Source: Breoghania sp037026715
Lineage (GTDB): Bacteria > Pseudomonadota > Alphaproteobacteria > Rhizobiales > Stappiaceae
Assembly (NCBI RefSeq): GCF_037026715.1
Contig: NZ_JBANCG010000012.1
Span: forward strand, 62,001-126,000
Length of the DNA stretch: 64,000 bases
Direction of reading: 5' to 3'
The first letter of the stretch is position 1. The number at the start of each line of letters is the position of its first letter. The translations under genes were made by a program, and so were the position numbers. Below are positions 1 to 9,467 of this stretch, one piece after another. The notes under the pieces were generated by a model that was not told the origin of the DNA, did not search any database, and saw only the letters and a program-made list of their open reading frames with translations.

Positions 1-665
1 CCATCCACAAGATCGCCATCTGGACCGACCGGGGCATGGACTACACCACCGGCCTGACCAAGTATTTCACCAAGCGCTTCGAGAAGCTCGGCGGCGAAGT
101 CGTTCTCTCCGACGTCTTCATGACATCCGACCAGGACTTCTCCGCCCTCGTCTCGCGCCTGAAGTCCACCGACGGGGTTGAGGGCGTCTATGCCGCCTCG
201 GGACCTGATACCGCCGGCATCATCATCAAGCAGATCCGCGAAGCCGGCCTCGATCTGCCGATCATGGGCGGCGACGGCCTCGACACCGACCTCGTCGTCT
301 CCGTTCCCGGCAAGGCCATGGCGACCAACGTCTACTTCACGACGCACGCCTATGTCGGCCTCGACACCGGCCCGGCCAACGAGTTCCGCAAGGCCTACAC
401 CAAGGAATACGGCCACGAGCCGGAGAACGCCTTCGCAGCCCTCGGCTTCGACGCGATGGGCGTCGTCGCCAACGCGATCGAGAAGGCCGGCTCCTCGGAC
501 CCGGCCGCCGTCACCAAGGCGCTCGCCGCGACGAAGGACTATGAGGGCGTCACCGGCGCGCTGACCTATCCCGAAGGCAGCCATGTTCCTTCCAAGCCGG
601 TCGCGATCATGCACGTCGACAAGGGCAACGTCGCCTTCGAGGAGACGGTGACCCCCAAGGACTGA
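1..665 (+). CDS. Branched-chain amino acid type ABC transporter substrate-binding protein (3' part)
   Basis: The 5' end lies before the window; the frame is open from base 3 and ends at TGA 663-665. The visible part of about 220 residues is the C-terminal lobe of a type I periplasmic binding protein (LivJ/Peripla_BP_6 family). It contains the typical segments GVYAASGPDTAGIIIKQ and AALGFDAMGVVANAI, and the late segment YEGVTGALTYPEGSH that closes these proteins. Such proteins capture amino acids, amides or urea-like ligands in the periplasm and deliver them to a permease. The ligand cannot be read from sequence. The next genes on the same strand degrade amide-linked glutamate or aspartate, so an amino acid or amide ligand is inferred. 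The permease and ATPase genes are presumably upstream, outside the window. Confidence 0.88.
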   Translation, partial: IHKIAIWTDRGMDYTTGLTKYFTKRFEKLGGEVVLSDVFMTSDQDFSALVSRLKSTDGVEGVYAASGPDTAGIIIKQIREAGLDLPIMGGDGLDTDLVVSVPGKAMATNVYFTTHAYVGLDTGPANEFRKAYTKEYGHEPENAFAALGFDAMGVVANAIEKAGSSDPAAVTKALAATKDYEGVTGALTYPEGSHVPSKPVAIMHVDKGNVAFEETVTPKD

Positions 666-783
666 GGCCGCAGGACCTGCGTCCTTACTCATGCTTTCCC
701 GGCCGGCGGCGCATGCCCTCGCCGGCCGGGATCCCGCAGTTCATCGCGGACCTTCGGTCCGCTTCGGAGACTTCGACCTCGAC

Positions 784-1566
784 ATGACCGACGGACTTTT
801 GCGCGACGGTGATTGCAGCCCATTCGTGACGGAAAATGCGGGCGCCCCCTCACCCATCCTCCTCACCTCCGACCACGCGGGCCGTGCCGTTCCGCGCCAG
901 CTCGGCACCCTGGGCCTGTCGGAGGAAGATCTCGCCAAGCATGTCGCCTACGATATCGGCATCTACGGGGTGACCACGCGGATCGCCGCCGCGCTCGAGG
1001 CGACCTACGTCTACCAGCCCTATTCGCGCCTCGTCATCGACTGCAACCGCAAGCCCGGCCACGCGCAGTCCGTCGCGCCCGTCAGCGACGGGGTCCGGGT
1101 TCCGGGAAACGAGAACCTCTCGCACGAAGCCATCGCGGCGCGGCAGAACGAGATTCTCATGCCCTACCAGAACGCCATCGCCCGCACGCTCGACGACCGG
1201 CAGGCGGCCGGGCTGGCGACGGTTTTCTTCGCGATGCACAGCTGCACGCCGGTGATGGGATCGATGCCGCCGCGCCCCTGGCACATCGGCGTCATGGCCG
1301 TCGACGACTGGCGCATCGGCGATGAACTGATCGCCCTTCTGGAGAAGGAGACGGATTTCTGCATCGGGCGAAATCAGCCTTACGAAATCAATCCCGAGAC
1401 CGACTACACTGTGCCCGTGCACGCAATCGGACGGGGCCTGCCCTATGTCGAGATCGAGATAAGACAGGACCTCATCGGTGACGAAGACGGCCAGCGGGAA
1501 TGGGCAGCGCTGCTGAGCGACATCTTCCCCCGCGCGGTCGCGAACGCGGAGATCCTGGCCCATTGA
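784..1566 (+). CDS. N-formylglutamate amidohydrolase family protein
   Basis: A 260-residue protein of the N-formylglutamate amidohydrolase (FGase) family, which releases glutamate from N-formylglutamate or related N-acyl amino acids. Family hallmarks are LLTSDHAGRAVP near the N-terminus, YSRLVIDCNR in the middle, and FAMHSCTPVM followed by RPWHIGVM; the His and Asp/Glu residues are expected zinc ligands. The frame extends upstream to 691, but residues 1-31 of that longer version look non-conserved, so ATG 784 is preferred. There is no signal peptide, so it should be cytosolic. Its stop overlaps the TTG start of the next gene, which suggests translational coupling. Several copies of this family with different N-acyl substrates occur in rhizobia, so the exact substrate is uncertain. 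Confidence 0.85.
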   Translation: MTDGLLRDGDCSPFVTENAGAPSPILLTSDHAGRAVPRQLGTLGLSEEDLAKHVAYDIGIYGVTTRIAAALEATYVYQPYSRLVIDCNRKPGHAQSVAPVSDGVRVPGNENLSHEAIAARQNEILMPYQNAIARTLDDRQAAGLATVFFAMHSCTPVMGSMPPRPWHIGVMAVDDWRIGDELIALLEKETDFCIGRNQPYEINPETDYTVPVHAIGRGLPYVEIEIRQDLIGDEDGQREWAALLSDIFPRAVANAEILAH

Positions 1567-2477
1567 GCACGCATGGAAGCCGACCGGCCGACGCCCCGGC
1601 CCCTACCCCGCCCCCGGCCCAGACCCCGGCCCGCTCCCTTCAGGAGCAGGTCCGCCAGCACCTGACGCGCTTTACCGATGCGGAACGCCGCGTCGCCCAG
1701 GCGCTTCTGGCGGATTATCCCGTCGCCGGGCTTGAGACCGTCGCCCGTTTCGCCAAGCGGGCGGGCACGAGCAGTCCCACCATCCTGCGCTTCGTCTCCC
1801 GTCTCGGCTTCCACACCTATGCCGATTTCCAGAACGCCCTGCACGAGGAAATCCACGTCCGCCTGCAGGGTCCGCTCACCCGCTACCCCGCCCGCAGCCA
1901 GCCGGCGGAGCGCGATCTGGCGGAAAATATCTCCCGGGCGTTCAGCGACAACATCGCCCGCGTCGGCAAGAGCCTGCAGCCCGACGACCTGCGCGAAATC
2001 ATCGCCCTTTTGTGCGACGTGGAGCACACGGTGTTCTTCCTCGGCGGCCGCTTCAGCCACCTGCTGGCGTCCTACTTCCATCACTACATGCGGGAACTGC
2101 ATCCCCAGGTGCGGCTCGTGCGCGACACGAGCGCGGCATGGGCCGACTACCTGCTGGACGTGAAGCCCGGCGACGTGCTCGTCACCTTCGATTTCCGCCG
2201 CTACCAGGCCGACGTTCTGGAATTCGCAAGAGCAGCGGCCGCGCAGGGCGCGCGGATCCTGCTGATCACCGACGTCTGGTATTCGCCCATCGCCTCGCTG
2301 GCGCACAAGGTCGTGCCCTGCCCCGTCGAGATCCCCAGCGCCTTCGACAGCGGCGTGGCCGGACTTGCGGCCGTGGAAATCATCGTTTCGGCCGTCATCG
2401 AGGAGCTCGGCCCCGACGCCCGGGAGCGGATGGCGGCGCTGGAGGACCTGCGCAAGTCGTTCAGGCTCGGTCAATAG
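1563..2477 (+). CDS. MurR/RpiR family transcriptional regulator
   Basis: A 304-residue regulator with an N-terminal RpiR-type helix-turn-helix (RFTDAERRVAQALLADYP, then ETVARFAKRAGTSSPTILR) and a C-terminal SIS-like phosphosugar-binding fold (VFFLGGRFSHLLASY, GDVLVTFDFRRY, LLITDVWYSPIA). I chose the TTG at 1563, which overlaps the TGA of the upstream amidohydrolase; the frame is open upstream to 1500 only because it shadows that gene. A Pro/Ala-rich N-terminal tail of about 30 residues precedes the DNA-binding domain. Many proteobacterial members regulate adjacent amino acid or amide catabolic genes rather than sugar genes. Here it lies between the FGase and GS-like genes and probably controls this cluster. 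Confidence 0.87.
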   Translation: MSTHGSRPADAPAPTPPPAQTPARSLQEQVRQHLTRFTDAERRVAQALLADYPVAGLETVARFAKRAGTSSPTILRFVSRLGFHTYADFQNALHEEIHVRLQGPLTRYPARSQPAERDLAENISRAFSDNIARVGKSLQPDDLREIIALLCDVEHTVFFLGGRFSHLLASYFHHYMRELHPQVRLVRDTSAAWADYLLDVKPGDVLVTFDFRRYQADVLEFARAAAAQGARILLITDVWYSPIASLAHKVVPCPVEIPSAFDSGVAGLAAVEIIVSAVIEELGPDARERMAALEDLRKSFRLGQ

Positions 2478-2515
2478 GCAAAGCACACACACTTTCAGCC
2501 CGGAAAAGACGCATC

Positions 2516-3829
2516 ATGATCCACGAAGACCTCACCATGTTCTGCTACGCAGACCTTTCCGGCGCCGTGCGCGGCAAGGGTCTGCCCGCCCGTCTCGTCG
2601 AAAAGCGCCTGAAGAGCGGTGTCGGCTGGACCCCCACCAACATCATGTACACCGCGCTCGGCACCATCGCCCCCTCGCCGTTCCTCGCCTTCGGCGACGT
2701 CATGCTGAAGGCGGACCCGAAGACCCGCGTCGAGGTCGATTTCGACGACGGAACGCCGGCGGAACGGTTCTACCTCTCCGACGTCTGCAACACCGACGGC
2801 ACCCGCTGGGAATGCTGCCCGCGCAGCGCCCTGAAGGACGCGATCGAGGCGCTGCGCGCTGAAACGGGCCTCACGCTGAAGGCGACCTTCGAGCACGAAT
2901 TCATCTACGAGGGCGCCAACGCGGGCGCGGCCGACATGTATGCGCTGGAAGCGATCCGCAAGCACGGCGCCTTCGGCGAGGTGTTTCTGGCCGCGCTGTC
3001 GCACGCAGGCATCGAGGTCGACAGCTATCTCTCCGAATTCGCCGCCGGCCAGTTCGAGGTGACCCTGCCGCCGTCGGATCCGCTGGCGGCCTGCGACAGG
3101 GCCATCATCGTCAAGGAAATGGCCCGCGCCACCGCCTGGCGGCTCGGCTCCTCCGTCAGCTTCGCGCCGCGCCTTTCGCCCAACGGGCTCGGCAACGGCG
3201 TCCATGTCCATTTCAGCCTGTGGGACGAGAACGACAAGCCGGTGAGCTTCGATGCGGACGGCCCGCACGGGGTCAGCAAGCCCGCGCAAGGGTTCCTCGC
3301 CGGCATCGTGCGGCACATGCCGGCGCTGCTCGCCTTCTCCGCCCCCTCGCCCGTATCCTATCTCCGGCTCGTGCCGCACAGCTGGACCGGCGTGTGGTCG
3401 AACATCGGCCTGCGCGACCGCGAGGCCGGTATCCGCATCTGCCCGACGTTCGGATCCGCGGACAAGGTCGCCAAGCAGTTCAACTTCGAGTACCGCGCGG
3501 CCGACGCGACCGCCAATCCGTACCTGATGCTGGCCATGATCCTGCACGCCGGCCGGATGGGCATGGCCGACGGGCTCGCCATGCCGGAACCGACCGTCAA
3601 TGTCGATCCGGAGGATATGAGCGAGGACGAGCGCGCCAAGAACGGCATCGTCCGCCTGCCGACGAGCGTCGGCGCCGCCCTTGCCGCGCTGAAGGCCGAC
3701 ACGAAACTGGCCGGATGCCTGCCGCAGGCGCTGCTCGACATCTTCGTCATCAACAGGACCGCGGAAGAGGAAATGACGGCCGAGTGGTCGGCCGAGGAGA
3801 TCTGCCAGCGCTACGCCCGGGTCTACTGA
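2516..3829 (+). CDS. Glutamine synthetase family protein (gamma-glutamyl amide ligase type)
   Basis: A 437-residue GS-I-like ATP-dependent ligase. The N-terminal beta-grasp contains YADLSGAVRGKGLP, as in gamma-glutamylpolyamine synthetases (PuuA type). The catalytic part has the metal-ligand motif ATFEHEFIYEG, the ATP/glutamate loop GLGNGVHVHFSL near residue 225, and SWTGVWSNIGLRDREAG with the substrate arginine. The usual GlnA adenylylation tyrosine segment is replaced by KNGIVRLPTSV, so GlnE control is unlikely and this is probably not the housekeeping GS. Start ATG 2516 has GGAAAAG upstream; the frame is open much further upstream, but only over the RpiR gene. It probably joins glutamate to an amine, or works in reverse order with the neighbouring hydrolases, in a catabolic route. 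Confidence 0.87.
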   Translation: MIHEDLTMFCYADLSGAVRGKGLPARLVEKRLKSGVGWTPTNIMYTALGTIAPSPFLAFGDVMLKADPKTRVEVDFDDGTPAERFYLSDVCNTDGTRWECCPRSALKDAIEALRAETGLTLKATFEHEFIYEGANAGAADMYALEAIRKHGAFGEVFLAALSHAGIEVDSYLSEFAAGQFEVTLPPSDPLAACDRAIIVKEMARATAWRLGSSVSFAPRLSPNGLGNGVHVHFSLWDENDKPVSFDADGPHGVSKPAQGFLAGIVRHMPALLAFSAPSPVSYLRLVPHSWTGVWSNIGLRDREAGIRICPTFGSADKVAKQFNFEYRAADATANPYLMLAMILHAGRMGMADGLAMPEPTVNVDPEDMSEDERAKNGIVRLPTSVGAALAALKADTKLAGCLPQALLDIFVINRTAEEEMTAEWSAEEICQRYARVY

Positions 3830-3901
3830 CCCCTCACGCACGCGACCGACGGGCGGCATGGATCCGCCCGATAATTCCTGTATTTGCCGAAGGCCACTGC
3901 C

Positions 3902-4522
3902 ATGCAGCGCGAACAAGATGCAAAACTCAGCCGGCTCCGCCCGTTCGATCCGAAGCGGACGTGCCTGCTCCTGATCGACACCCAGAACTGCGTCTGGAAC
4001 GACGACGTCGCGGCCCGTCTGCCGGACTTCGACGCCACCATCCGCGCCACCGTCCTGCCGAACCTGAAGAAGCTGATCGCGGCCTTCCGCGAAGCGGGCG
4101 GCGAGGTGATGTACACGGTCATGGAAAACCTGACCAAAGACGGCCGCGACCGCAGCCTCGACTACAAGCTCTCCGACTTCTTCATCGCCAAGGGGTCGTG
4201 GGAGGCGAAGGTGCTGGACGAACTGGCGCCGGGAGACGACGACATCGTCCTGCCGAAGACATCGTCCGGCGTTTTCAACTCCACCAATATCGAATACATC
4301 CTGCGCAACATCGGTATCGACACCGTGGTCATGACGGGTTTCCTGACCGACCAGTGCGTCGATCACGCCATCCGCGATGCGGCCGACCGGGGCTTCTATC
4401 CGGTTTGCGTGCGCGATGCCTGCGCCACCCACTCGCCCGAGCGCCACGAAGCGGCCCTGAACGCCTTCAAGGGCTACTGCCGAACGATGACGACGCAGGA
4501 ACTCGTCGCCGCCCTCCTTTGA
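3902..4522 (+). CDS. Isochorismatase-like cysteine hydrolase
   Basis: A 206-residue cysteine amidohydrolase of the isochorismatase/nicotinamidase superfamily. The catalytic triad is visible: Asp in LLLIDTQNCVW, Lys in VLPKTSSGVF, and Cys in TDQCVDHAIRDA. The non-prolyl cis peptide position falls in MTGFLTDQC. Start ATG 3902 follows GAAGG with 8 nt spacing; a TTG at 3884 is an in-frame alternative. Members hydrolyse small amides such as carbamoyl, ureido, biuret or N-carbamoyl amines. It lies 72 nt after the GS-like gene on the same strand and is likely part of the same catabolic operon. The true substrate is unknown. Confidence 0.85.
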   Translation: MQREQDAKLSRLRPFDPKRTCLLLIDTQNCVWNDDVAARLPDFDATIRATVLPNLKKLIAAFREAGGEVMYTVMENLTKDGRDRSLDYKLSDFFIAKGSWEAKVLDELAPGDDDIVLPKTSSGVFNSTNIEYILRNIGIDTVVMTGFLTDQCVDHAIRDAADRGFYPVCVRDACATHSPERHEAALNAFKGYCRTMTTQELVAALL

Positions 4523-4638
4523 CGCACCGGCCAGTGCAAGGCGAGGGTTTAGAGACAACCGGATTGCCGCGCACACATGACCGCCGCGCGAGGTTCTTGC
4601 GTGCCCTTCGCCGGGCATGAGTTTGGAGATGAATGGAA

Positions 4639-5568
4639 ATGGCTGACTGCGACTGGGCCCTCGCGCTGCACGGCGGTGCGGGAACGATCTTGAAGGAAAT
4701 GATGACGCCGGAGCGCGAGGCCGCCTACCGGGCGGGCCTTGAAGCCGCGCTGGAGGCGGGGCGCAAGGTGCTTGCCGACAACGGAACGGCGGAGGACGCG
4801 GTGGTCGCCGCGGTCATGGTGCTGGAGGACGATCCGCTCTTCAACGCCGGACGCGGCGCCGTCTTCACCAGCGCCGGCACGATCGAGATGGACGCCGCGA
4901 TCATGCGCGGAAGCGACCGCGCGGCCGGTGCCGTTGCCGGCATCCACACCGTGCGCAACCCGATCCGGCTCGCGCGCCAGGTGATGGAGCATTCGCCCCA
5001 TGTGATGTTCTGCGGCGCGGGCGCGGAGGCGTTTGCGCGCGAACAGGGTTTCGAGGCGATGCCCGCCTCCTATTTCGAGACCGAGCACCGGCGAAACCAG
5101 CTTCGCGAGGCGCAGAAGCTGAACCAGATCTCGCTCGATCACAACGACCACAAGTACGGCACGGTGGGCTGCGTCGCCAGGGACTGCCACGGCAACCTCG
5201 CCGCGGCGACCTCCACCGGCGGCATGACCAACAAGCATCCCGGCCGCGTCGGCGACAGCCCGGTGATCGGCGCCGGCACCTATGCCAGCAATGACGGGGC
5301 GGCGGTCTCCGCCACCGGCCACGGCGAGGCCTTCATCCGCGAGACGGTGGCGCGCGATATCGCGGCGCTGGTGCAATATGGCTGCGTTCCGCTTGAAGAG
5401 GCGGTCCGGCGCAAGGTGCTGGAGGATCTGCCCCGCATCAGTGGCGACGGCGGCGTGATCGCCATCGCCGGAGCGGGCGCACCGGTCATGCTGTTCAACA
5501 CGCCGGGCATGTACCGCGCCGCGCTCTGCGAAGGCGGCGAAGCCGAAATCGGCATCTACGGCGACTGA
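4639..5568 (+). CDS. iaaA: Isoaspartyl peptidase / L-asparaginase (plant type, Ntn hydrolase)
   Basis: A 309-residue precursor of the plant-type asparaginase family, which removes isoaspartyl residues from peptides or hydrolyses asparagine. The motifs are ALHGGAGT at the N-terminus, NAGRGAVFT, and the autoprocessing site HKYG|TVGCVARD. Threonine after that glycine becomes the nucleophile of the beta subunit, and GGMTNKHPGRVGDSP follows with the substrate-binding residues. ATG 4639 is 8 nt after GGAGAT; ATG 4633 would be too close to it. The protein normally self-cleaves into alpha and beta chains in the cytosol. With the FGase and GS-like genes it completes a set acting on amide-linked Asp and Glu. 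Confidence 0.9.
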   Translation: MADCDWALALHGGAGTILKEMMTPEREAAYRAGLEAALEAGRKVLADNGTAEDAVVAAVMVLEDDPLFNAGRGAVFTSAGTIEMDAAIMRGSDRAAGAVAGIHTVRNPIRLARQVMEHSPHVMFCGAGAEAFAREQGFEAMPASYFETEHRRNQLREAQKLNQISLDHNDHKYGTVGCVARDCHGNLAAATSTGGMTNKHPGRVGDSPVIGAGTYASNDGAAVSATGHGEAFIRETVARDIAALVQYGCVPLEEAVRRKVLEDLPRISGDGGVIAIAGAGAPVMLFNTPGMYRAALCEGGEAEIGIYGD

Positions 5569-5644
5569 CGCCCCGTTTGGCGGCGGGCCACCCGCCGCAA
5601 TTCGGGGGGCGTCAAGTTCCTCGCCCCCATTCCCCCTCCCGCAT

Positions 5645-5661
5645 CATGGTGCTACACCATG
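5645..5661. promoter_or_regulatory. Perfect 7+3+7 inverted repeat upstream of hemB
   Basis: CATGGTG-CTA-CACCATG is an exact dyad ending 39 nt before the chosen hemB start. Its length and position suit a dimeric repressor or activator site, or a small mRNA hairpin. No T-run follows, so it is not a terminator. Confidence 0.35.
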
Positions 5662-5700
5662 CCTCACTGGGAGACACACGCCGAATATTGGAGCCAGAGA

Positions 5701-6741
<1,041 letters not shown>

Positions 6742-6800
6742 GGGCACAGCGCTCCGGATTTGCGGTTGGTTCTTCGCGCCGAATTCGGAGCACCTTCAAA

Positions 6801-6935
6801 CCTCTCCATCGTCATTGCCCGGCACCCGCTTTCGCGGGCACAGGCTCCGTCCGGGTGATCCAGCGCGCGCCAAATGCTGCGGCTGAAGATGGATTGCCCG
6901 GACTTCGCCGGGCAATGACGGCGGAGGGATATGAA
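6801..6935 (+). repeat. Compound palindromic intergenic repeat, type 1, copy 1
   Basis: The copy contains GTCATTGCCCGG, then CCCGC-TTTC-GCGGG, then GGCTCCGTCCGGGTGATCC. It ends with a near-perfect hairpin ATTGCCCGG-ACTTCG-CCGGGCAAT followed by GACGGCGG. Close copies lie at 13155-13265 (same orientation) and 24250-24357 (inverted). It is intergenic only, has no coding potential and resembles a REP/BIME-like mobile palindrome. Confidence 0.85.
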
Positions 6936-6961
6936 GGCGCGTATAATTATGAAGGCGCGTA
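6930..6961. repeat. 14-bp direct repeat pair
   Basis: TATGAAGGCGCGTA occurs twice, at 6930-6943 and 6948-6961, separated by TAAT. It abuts the end of the type 1 palindromic repeat and may be a small duplication created during its insertion or by slippage. Confidence 0.8.
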
Positions 6962-6989
6962 GAATTCGAGGCGAAGAACCAACTACCAT

Positions 6990-7050
6990 TTTCGAGCGAG
7001 ACTCTGAGGAGCGCTCGTGAGAGCGCGTCTCGAAGGACAGGCACCACTGA
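6990..7050. repeat. TTCGAGACG/CTGAGGA-type intergenic repeat, type 2
   Basis: This partly degraded copy contains TTCGAGCGAGACTCTGAGGA, GCGCTCGTGAGAGCGC and GTCTCGAAGGACAGGC. Related elements occur at 9193-9324, 13310-13355 and 24161-24205. It forms imperfect stem structures and has no coding capacity. Confidence 0.7.
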
Positions 7051-7176
7051 CATACCAGTTGGCACCTCCGCCGCATCGCCAAGATGAATCAGAAAGCCAA
7101 AGATCTCGCGCAATCGATTGTTCGAATAGGAATTTTACGTACCGCCCCAGCCGCCCTCCCCGCAGGATCGCCCGTC

Positions 7177-7809
7177 ATGTCCGTCCACGACCTCCTGCCC
7201 GCCCTGATGCCGCTCGACCGGTTCGGCCTCCTGTGCCTCTATGTCATGGCGCTGACGGGCACGCCTGGGCCGGCCAACATGGCCCTCGTCGCCCTTTCCG
7301 GCACCCACGGCATCGCGCGCACGGTTCCGTTTTTCCTCGGCACGCTGGCCGGCTTCGCGATGACCTACTGGCTGGCGGCCCTCGGCCTTCTGGCACTGGT
7401 TGCCGGCGTCCCCGTCGTCTGGGGTGCGCTGAAAATCGCCTGCATCGCCTACATTCTCTATCTCGCCTGGCTGATCGCCACGGCCGGCCCGGCCGGGCCT
7501 GACGTCACGAGCGCCCCCGCCGCGCCGGGGTTCCTGCGCGGGTTCTGGGTCCATCCGCTCAATCCCAAGGCGTATGCCATGCAGGTCGCCGCCATTTCGC
7601 AGTTCACCGCGCCCGAGCGCTACGGCGCCGATGCGCTCGTGATCTGGCTCACCTTCTTCCTTCTCGGCGGCGCGATGAATTTCTGCTGGATGATCGGCGG
7701 CCGGCTGCTGACGCGGTTCGTGCACATGCCGCGGCTCTTTCGCGCCATCAACGTGACGCTCGCCCTCCTGATGGTGGCGAGCACGCTGGCGAGCCTGCTG
7801 GCCAGCTGA
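7177..7809 (+). CDS. LysE/RhtB family amino acid exporter
   Basis: A 210-residue integral membrane protein of the LysE translocator family. It has five or six hydrophobic helices and the family signature TPGPANMALVALSGTHG near the N-terminus; FWVHPLNPKAY is another conserved segment. Members export basic amino acids, homoserine, threonine or related metabolites across the inner membrane. ATG 7177 is preferred over 7084 because the first 31 residues of the longer form are not membrane-like and have no clear Shine-Dalgarno. The neighbouring threonine ammonia-lyase makes threonine or homoserine a plausible cargo, but that is inference. Confidence 0.87.
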   Translation: MSVHDLLPALMPLDRFGLLCLYVMALTGTPGPANMALVALSGTHGIARTVPFFLGTLAGFAMTYWLAALGLLALVAGVPVVWGALKIACIAYILYLAWLIATAGPAGPDVTSAPAAPGFLRGFWVHPLNPKAYAMQVAAISQFTAPERYGADALVIWLTFFLLGGAMNFCWMIGGRLLTRFVHMPRLFRAINVTLALLMVASTLASLLAS

Positions 7810-7898
7810 GCGTACCGCTGATCACTCCCCCATCTTGCCAACCGGCGCAAACGGGTGCACATCGCGCAATCATCCCGAAATCACCTTCCGGTGCCATC

Positions 7899-9161
7899 AT
7901 GCCGCTCGATGCCAGTTCGCCCGATCTTCCCGTCACCCTTGCCGACATCGAGGAGGCGGCGCGGCTGATCGAAGGTCAGGTGGTGCGCACACCCTTCCTG
8001 CCGGCCCCCTCCCTCTCGCGCCTCACGGGCGCCGATGTCTGGGTGAAGTTCGAGAACCAGCAATACGTCAACTCCTTCAAGGAGCGCGGCGCGCTGGTGA
8101 AGCTCCTTTCGCTCTCGCAAGAGGAGCGCGCACGCGGCGTTATCGCCATGTCGGCCGGAAACCATGCGCAAGCCGTCGCCTACCACGCCTCGCGGCTCGC
8201 CATTCCCGCCACCATCGTCATGCCCAAGACGACCCCGCACGTGAAGGTCGCCGCCACCCGCTCCTATGGCGCCAGCGTGGTGCTGGCCGGCGAGACAATC
8301 GCAGACTCGCAGATCGAGGTCGAACGCCTCATCCGCGAGCGCGATCTCACCCTCGTCCACCCCTACGACGATGTCCGCATCATCGCCGGCCAGGGCACCA
8401 TCGCACTCGAAATCCTGGAAAAGACCCGCGAGGCGGGCGTCTCGCTCGACTGTCTGGTCGTGCCGATCGGCGGCGGCGGGCTCATCTCCGGCATCGCCGT
8501 CGCCGCCAAGGCGCTGGCCCCCGATATCGAGATCATCGGCGTGGAGGCAGCACTTTACCCCTCCATGTACGCCATGCTCCACGGCGAGGAATCACGCTGC
8601 GGCGGCAACACGCTGGCGGAGGGCATCGCGGTCAAGAACGTCGGCGCGCTCACAAGCCAGATCGCCGAACGCCTTGTCGACGACATTGTGCTGGCGGAGG
8701 AAGCGGCCATCGAACGCGCCGTCAACGCCTTCCTGGCGCTGCAGAAAACGGTGGCTGAAGGCGCGGGCGCTGCCGGCCTCGCCGCCATGCTGCAGCAGCC
8801 GGAGCGCTTCCGCGGCAAGCGCGTCGGGCTTGTGCTGTGCGGCGGCAACATCGATCCGCGCCTCCTCGCCTCCATCATCGTGCGCGAGCTCGCCCGCGAG
8901 GGCCGCATGGTGGCGATCCGCATGGGCATTCCGGACCGGCCGGGCGTTCTGGGCGAAATCACCTCGCTGATCGGCCAGATGGACGGCAACGTGGTCGAGG
9001 TCGCCCACCACCGGCTGTTCCTCGACGTCCCGGCCAAGGGCGCCATTCTGGATGTCACGATGGAGACCCGCGACAACGCCCACGCAGAGGAGATCATCGC
9101 CGCGCTCGAGGCCCGCGGCTACCACGTCAAGCGCGTGGCGGCGGCCGAGACGGCGGACTGA
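7899..9161 (+). CDS. Threonine ammonia-lyase (threonine dehydratase, ACT-domain form)
   Basis: A 420-residue PLP enzyme that deaminates threonine (often also serine) to 2-oxobutyrate. The PLP lysine is K61 in NSFKERGAL, the phosphate-binding glycine loop GGGGLISG is near residue 191, and SAGNHAQAVA is the substrate loop. Residues from about 340 (MVAIRMGIPDRPGVLGEI) form a single C-terminal ACT domain. This is the short-regulatory type (IlvA/TdcB-like, about 400 residues) rather than the 500-residue biosynthetic form. Its role could be isoleucine synthesis or catabolism. It follows the LysE-type exporter after 89 bases. Confidence 0.92.
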   Translation: MPLDASSPDLPVTLADIEEAARLIEGQVVRTPFLPAPSLSRLTGADVWVKFENQQYVNSFKERGALVKLLSLSQEERARGVIAMSAGNHAQAVAYHASRLAIPATIVMPKTTPHVKVAATRSYGASVVLAGETIADSQIEVERLIRERDLTLVHPYDDVRIIAGQGTIALEILEKTREAGVSLDCLVVPIGGGGLISGIAVAAKALAPDIEIIGVEAALYPSMYAMLHGEESRCGGNTLAEGIAVKNVGALTSQIAERLVDDIVLAEEAAIERAVNAFLALQKTVAEGAGAAGLAAMLQQPERFRGKRVGLVLCGGNIDPRLLASIIVRELAREGRMVAIRMGIPDRPGVLGEITSLIGQMDGNVVEVAHHRLFLDVPAKGAILDVTMETRDNAHAEEIIAALEARGYHVKRVAAAETAD

Positions 9162-9467
9162 GGGCGAGGGCGCGGCGCACGTTCCGGCTGTAGCCCATCC
9201 TTCGAGACGGCGCTGACGCGCCTCCTCAGGATGACGTTGTGTTTGTTGATGTTTTCTTCAAAACCGACAACACGATAACGTCATCCTGAGGAGCCGTCGC
9301 GAGACGGCGTCTCGAAGGATGGGCCCCAGCCGCATCGCCCGATTTTTCCGCCCGCCGCACGCGGGCCGGCACCATAATCGCGCCGGAGATCGAGGCCCTG
9401 CGCATTGAAAACACCGCCGCGCACCCCCAATTTCCCAGGGTAACCGCCGCACGAGGACAGCCAAGAC
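9162..9467. other. Intergenic region dominated by a paired inverted repeat
   Basis: Between the threonine ammonia-lyase and the RDD protein lies a 130-bp inverted-repeat element (9193-9324). After it come about 140 bases with no gene, ending in a weak AGGA-containing leader for the gene at 9468. Confidence 0.7.
9193..9324. repeat. Type 2 repeat as a large inverted pair
   Basis: The left arm (about 9193-9238) begins GCCCATCCTTCGAGACGGCG and ends CTCCTCAGGATGACGTT. The right arm (about 9277-9324) is its imperfect reverse complement, beginning AACGTCATCCTGAGGAG and ending GTCTCGAAGGATGGGC. They flank a 38-bp T/A-richer centre. The arms could fold into a long stem. Similar elements are frequent between genes of Hyphomicrobiales. 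Confidence 0.88.

Larger units (their letters stand above)
6742..7176. other. Intergenic region with two repeat elements
   Basis: There is no convincing gene between hemB and the LysE-type exporter. The stretch holds a long palindromic repeat (6801-6935), a short direct repeat (6930-6961) and a TTCGAGACG-type element (6990-7050), followed by about 130 bases with no recognisable signal. In-frame codons from 7084 could extend the exporter but lack conservation and a good ribosome site. Confidence 0.7.
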
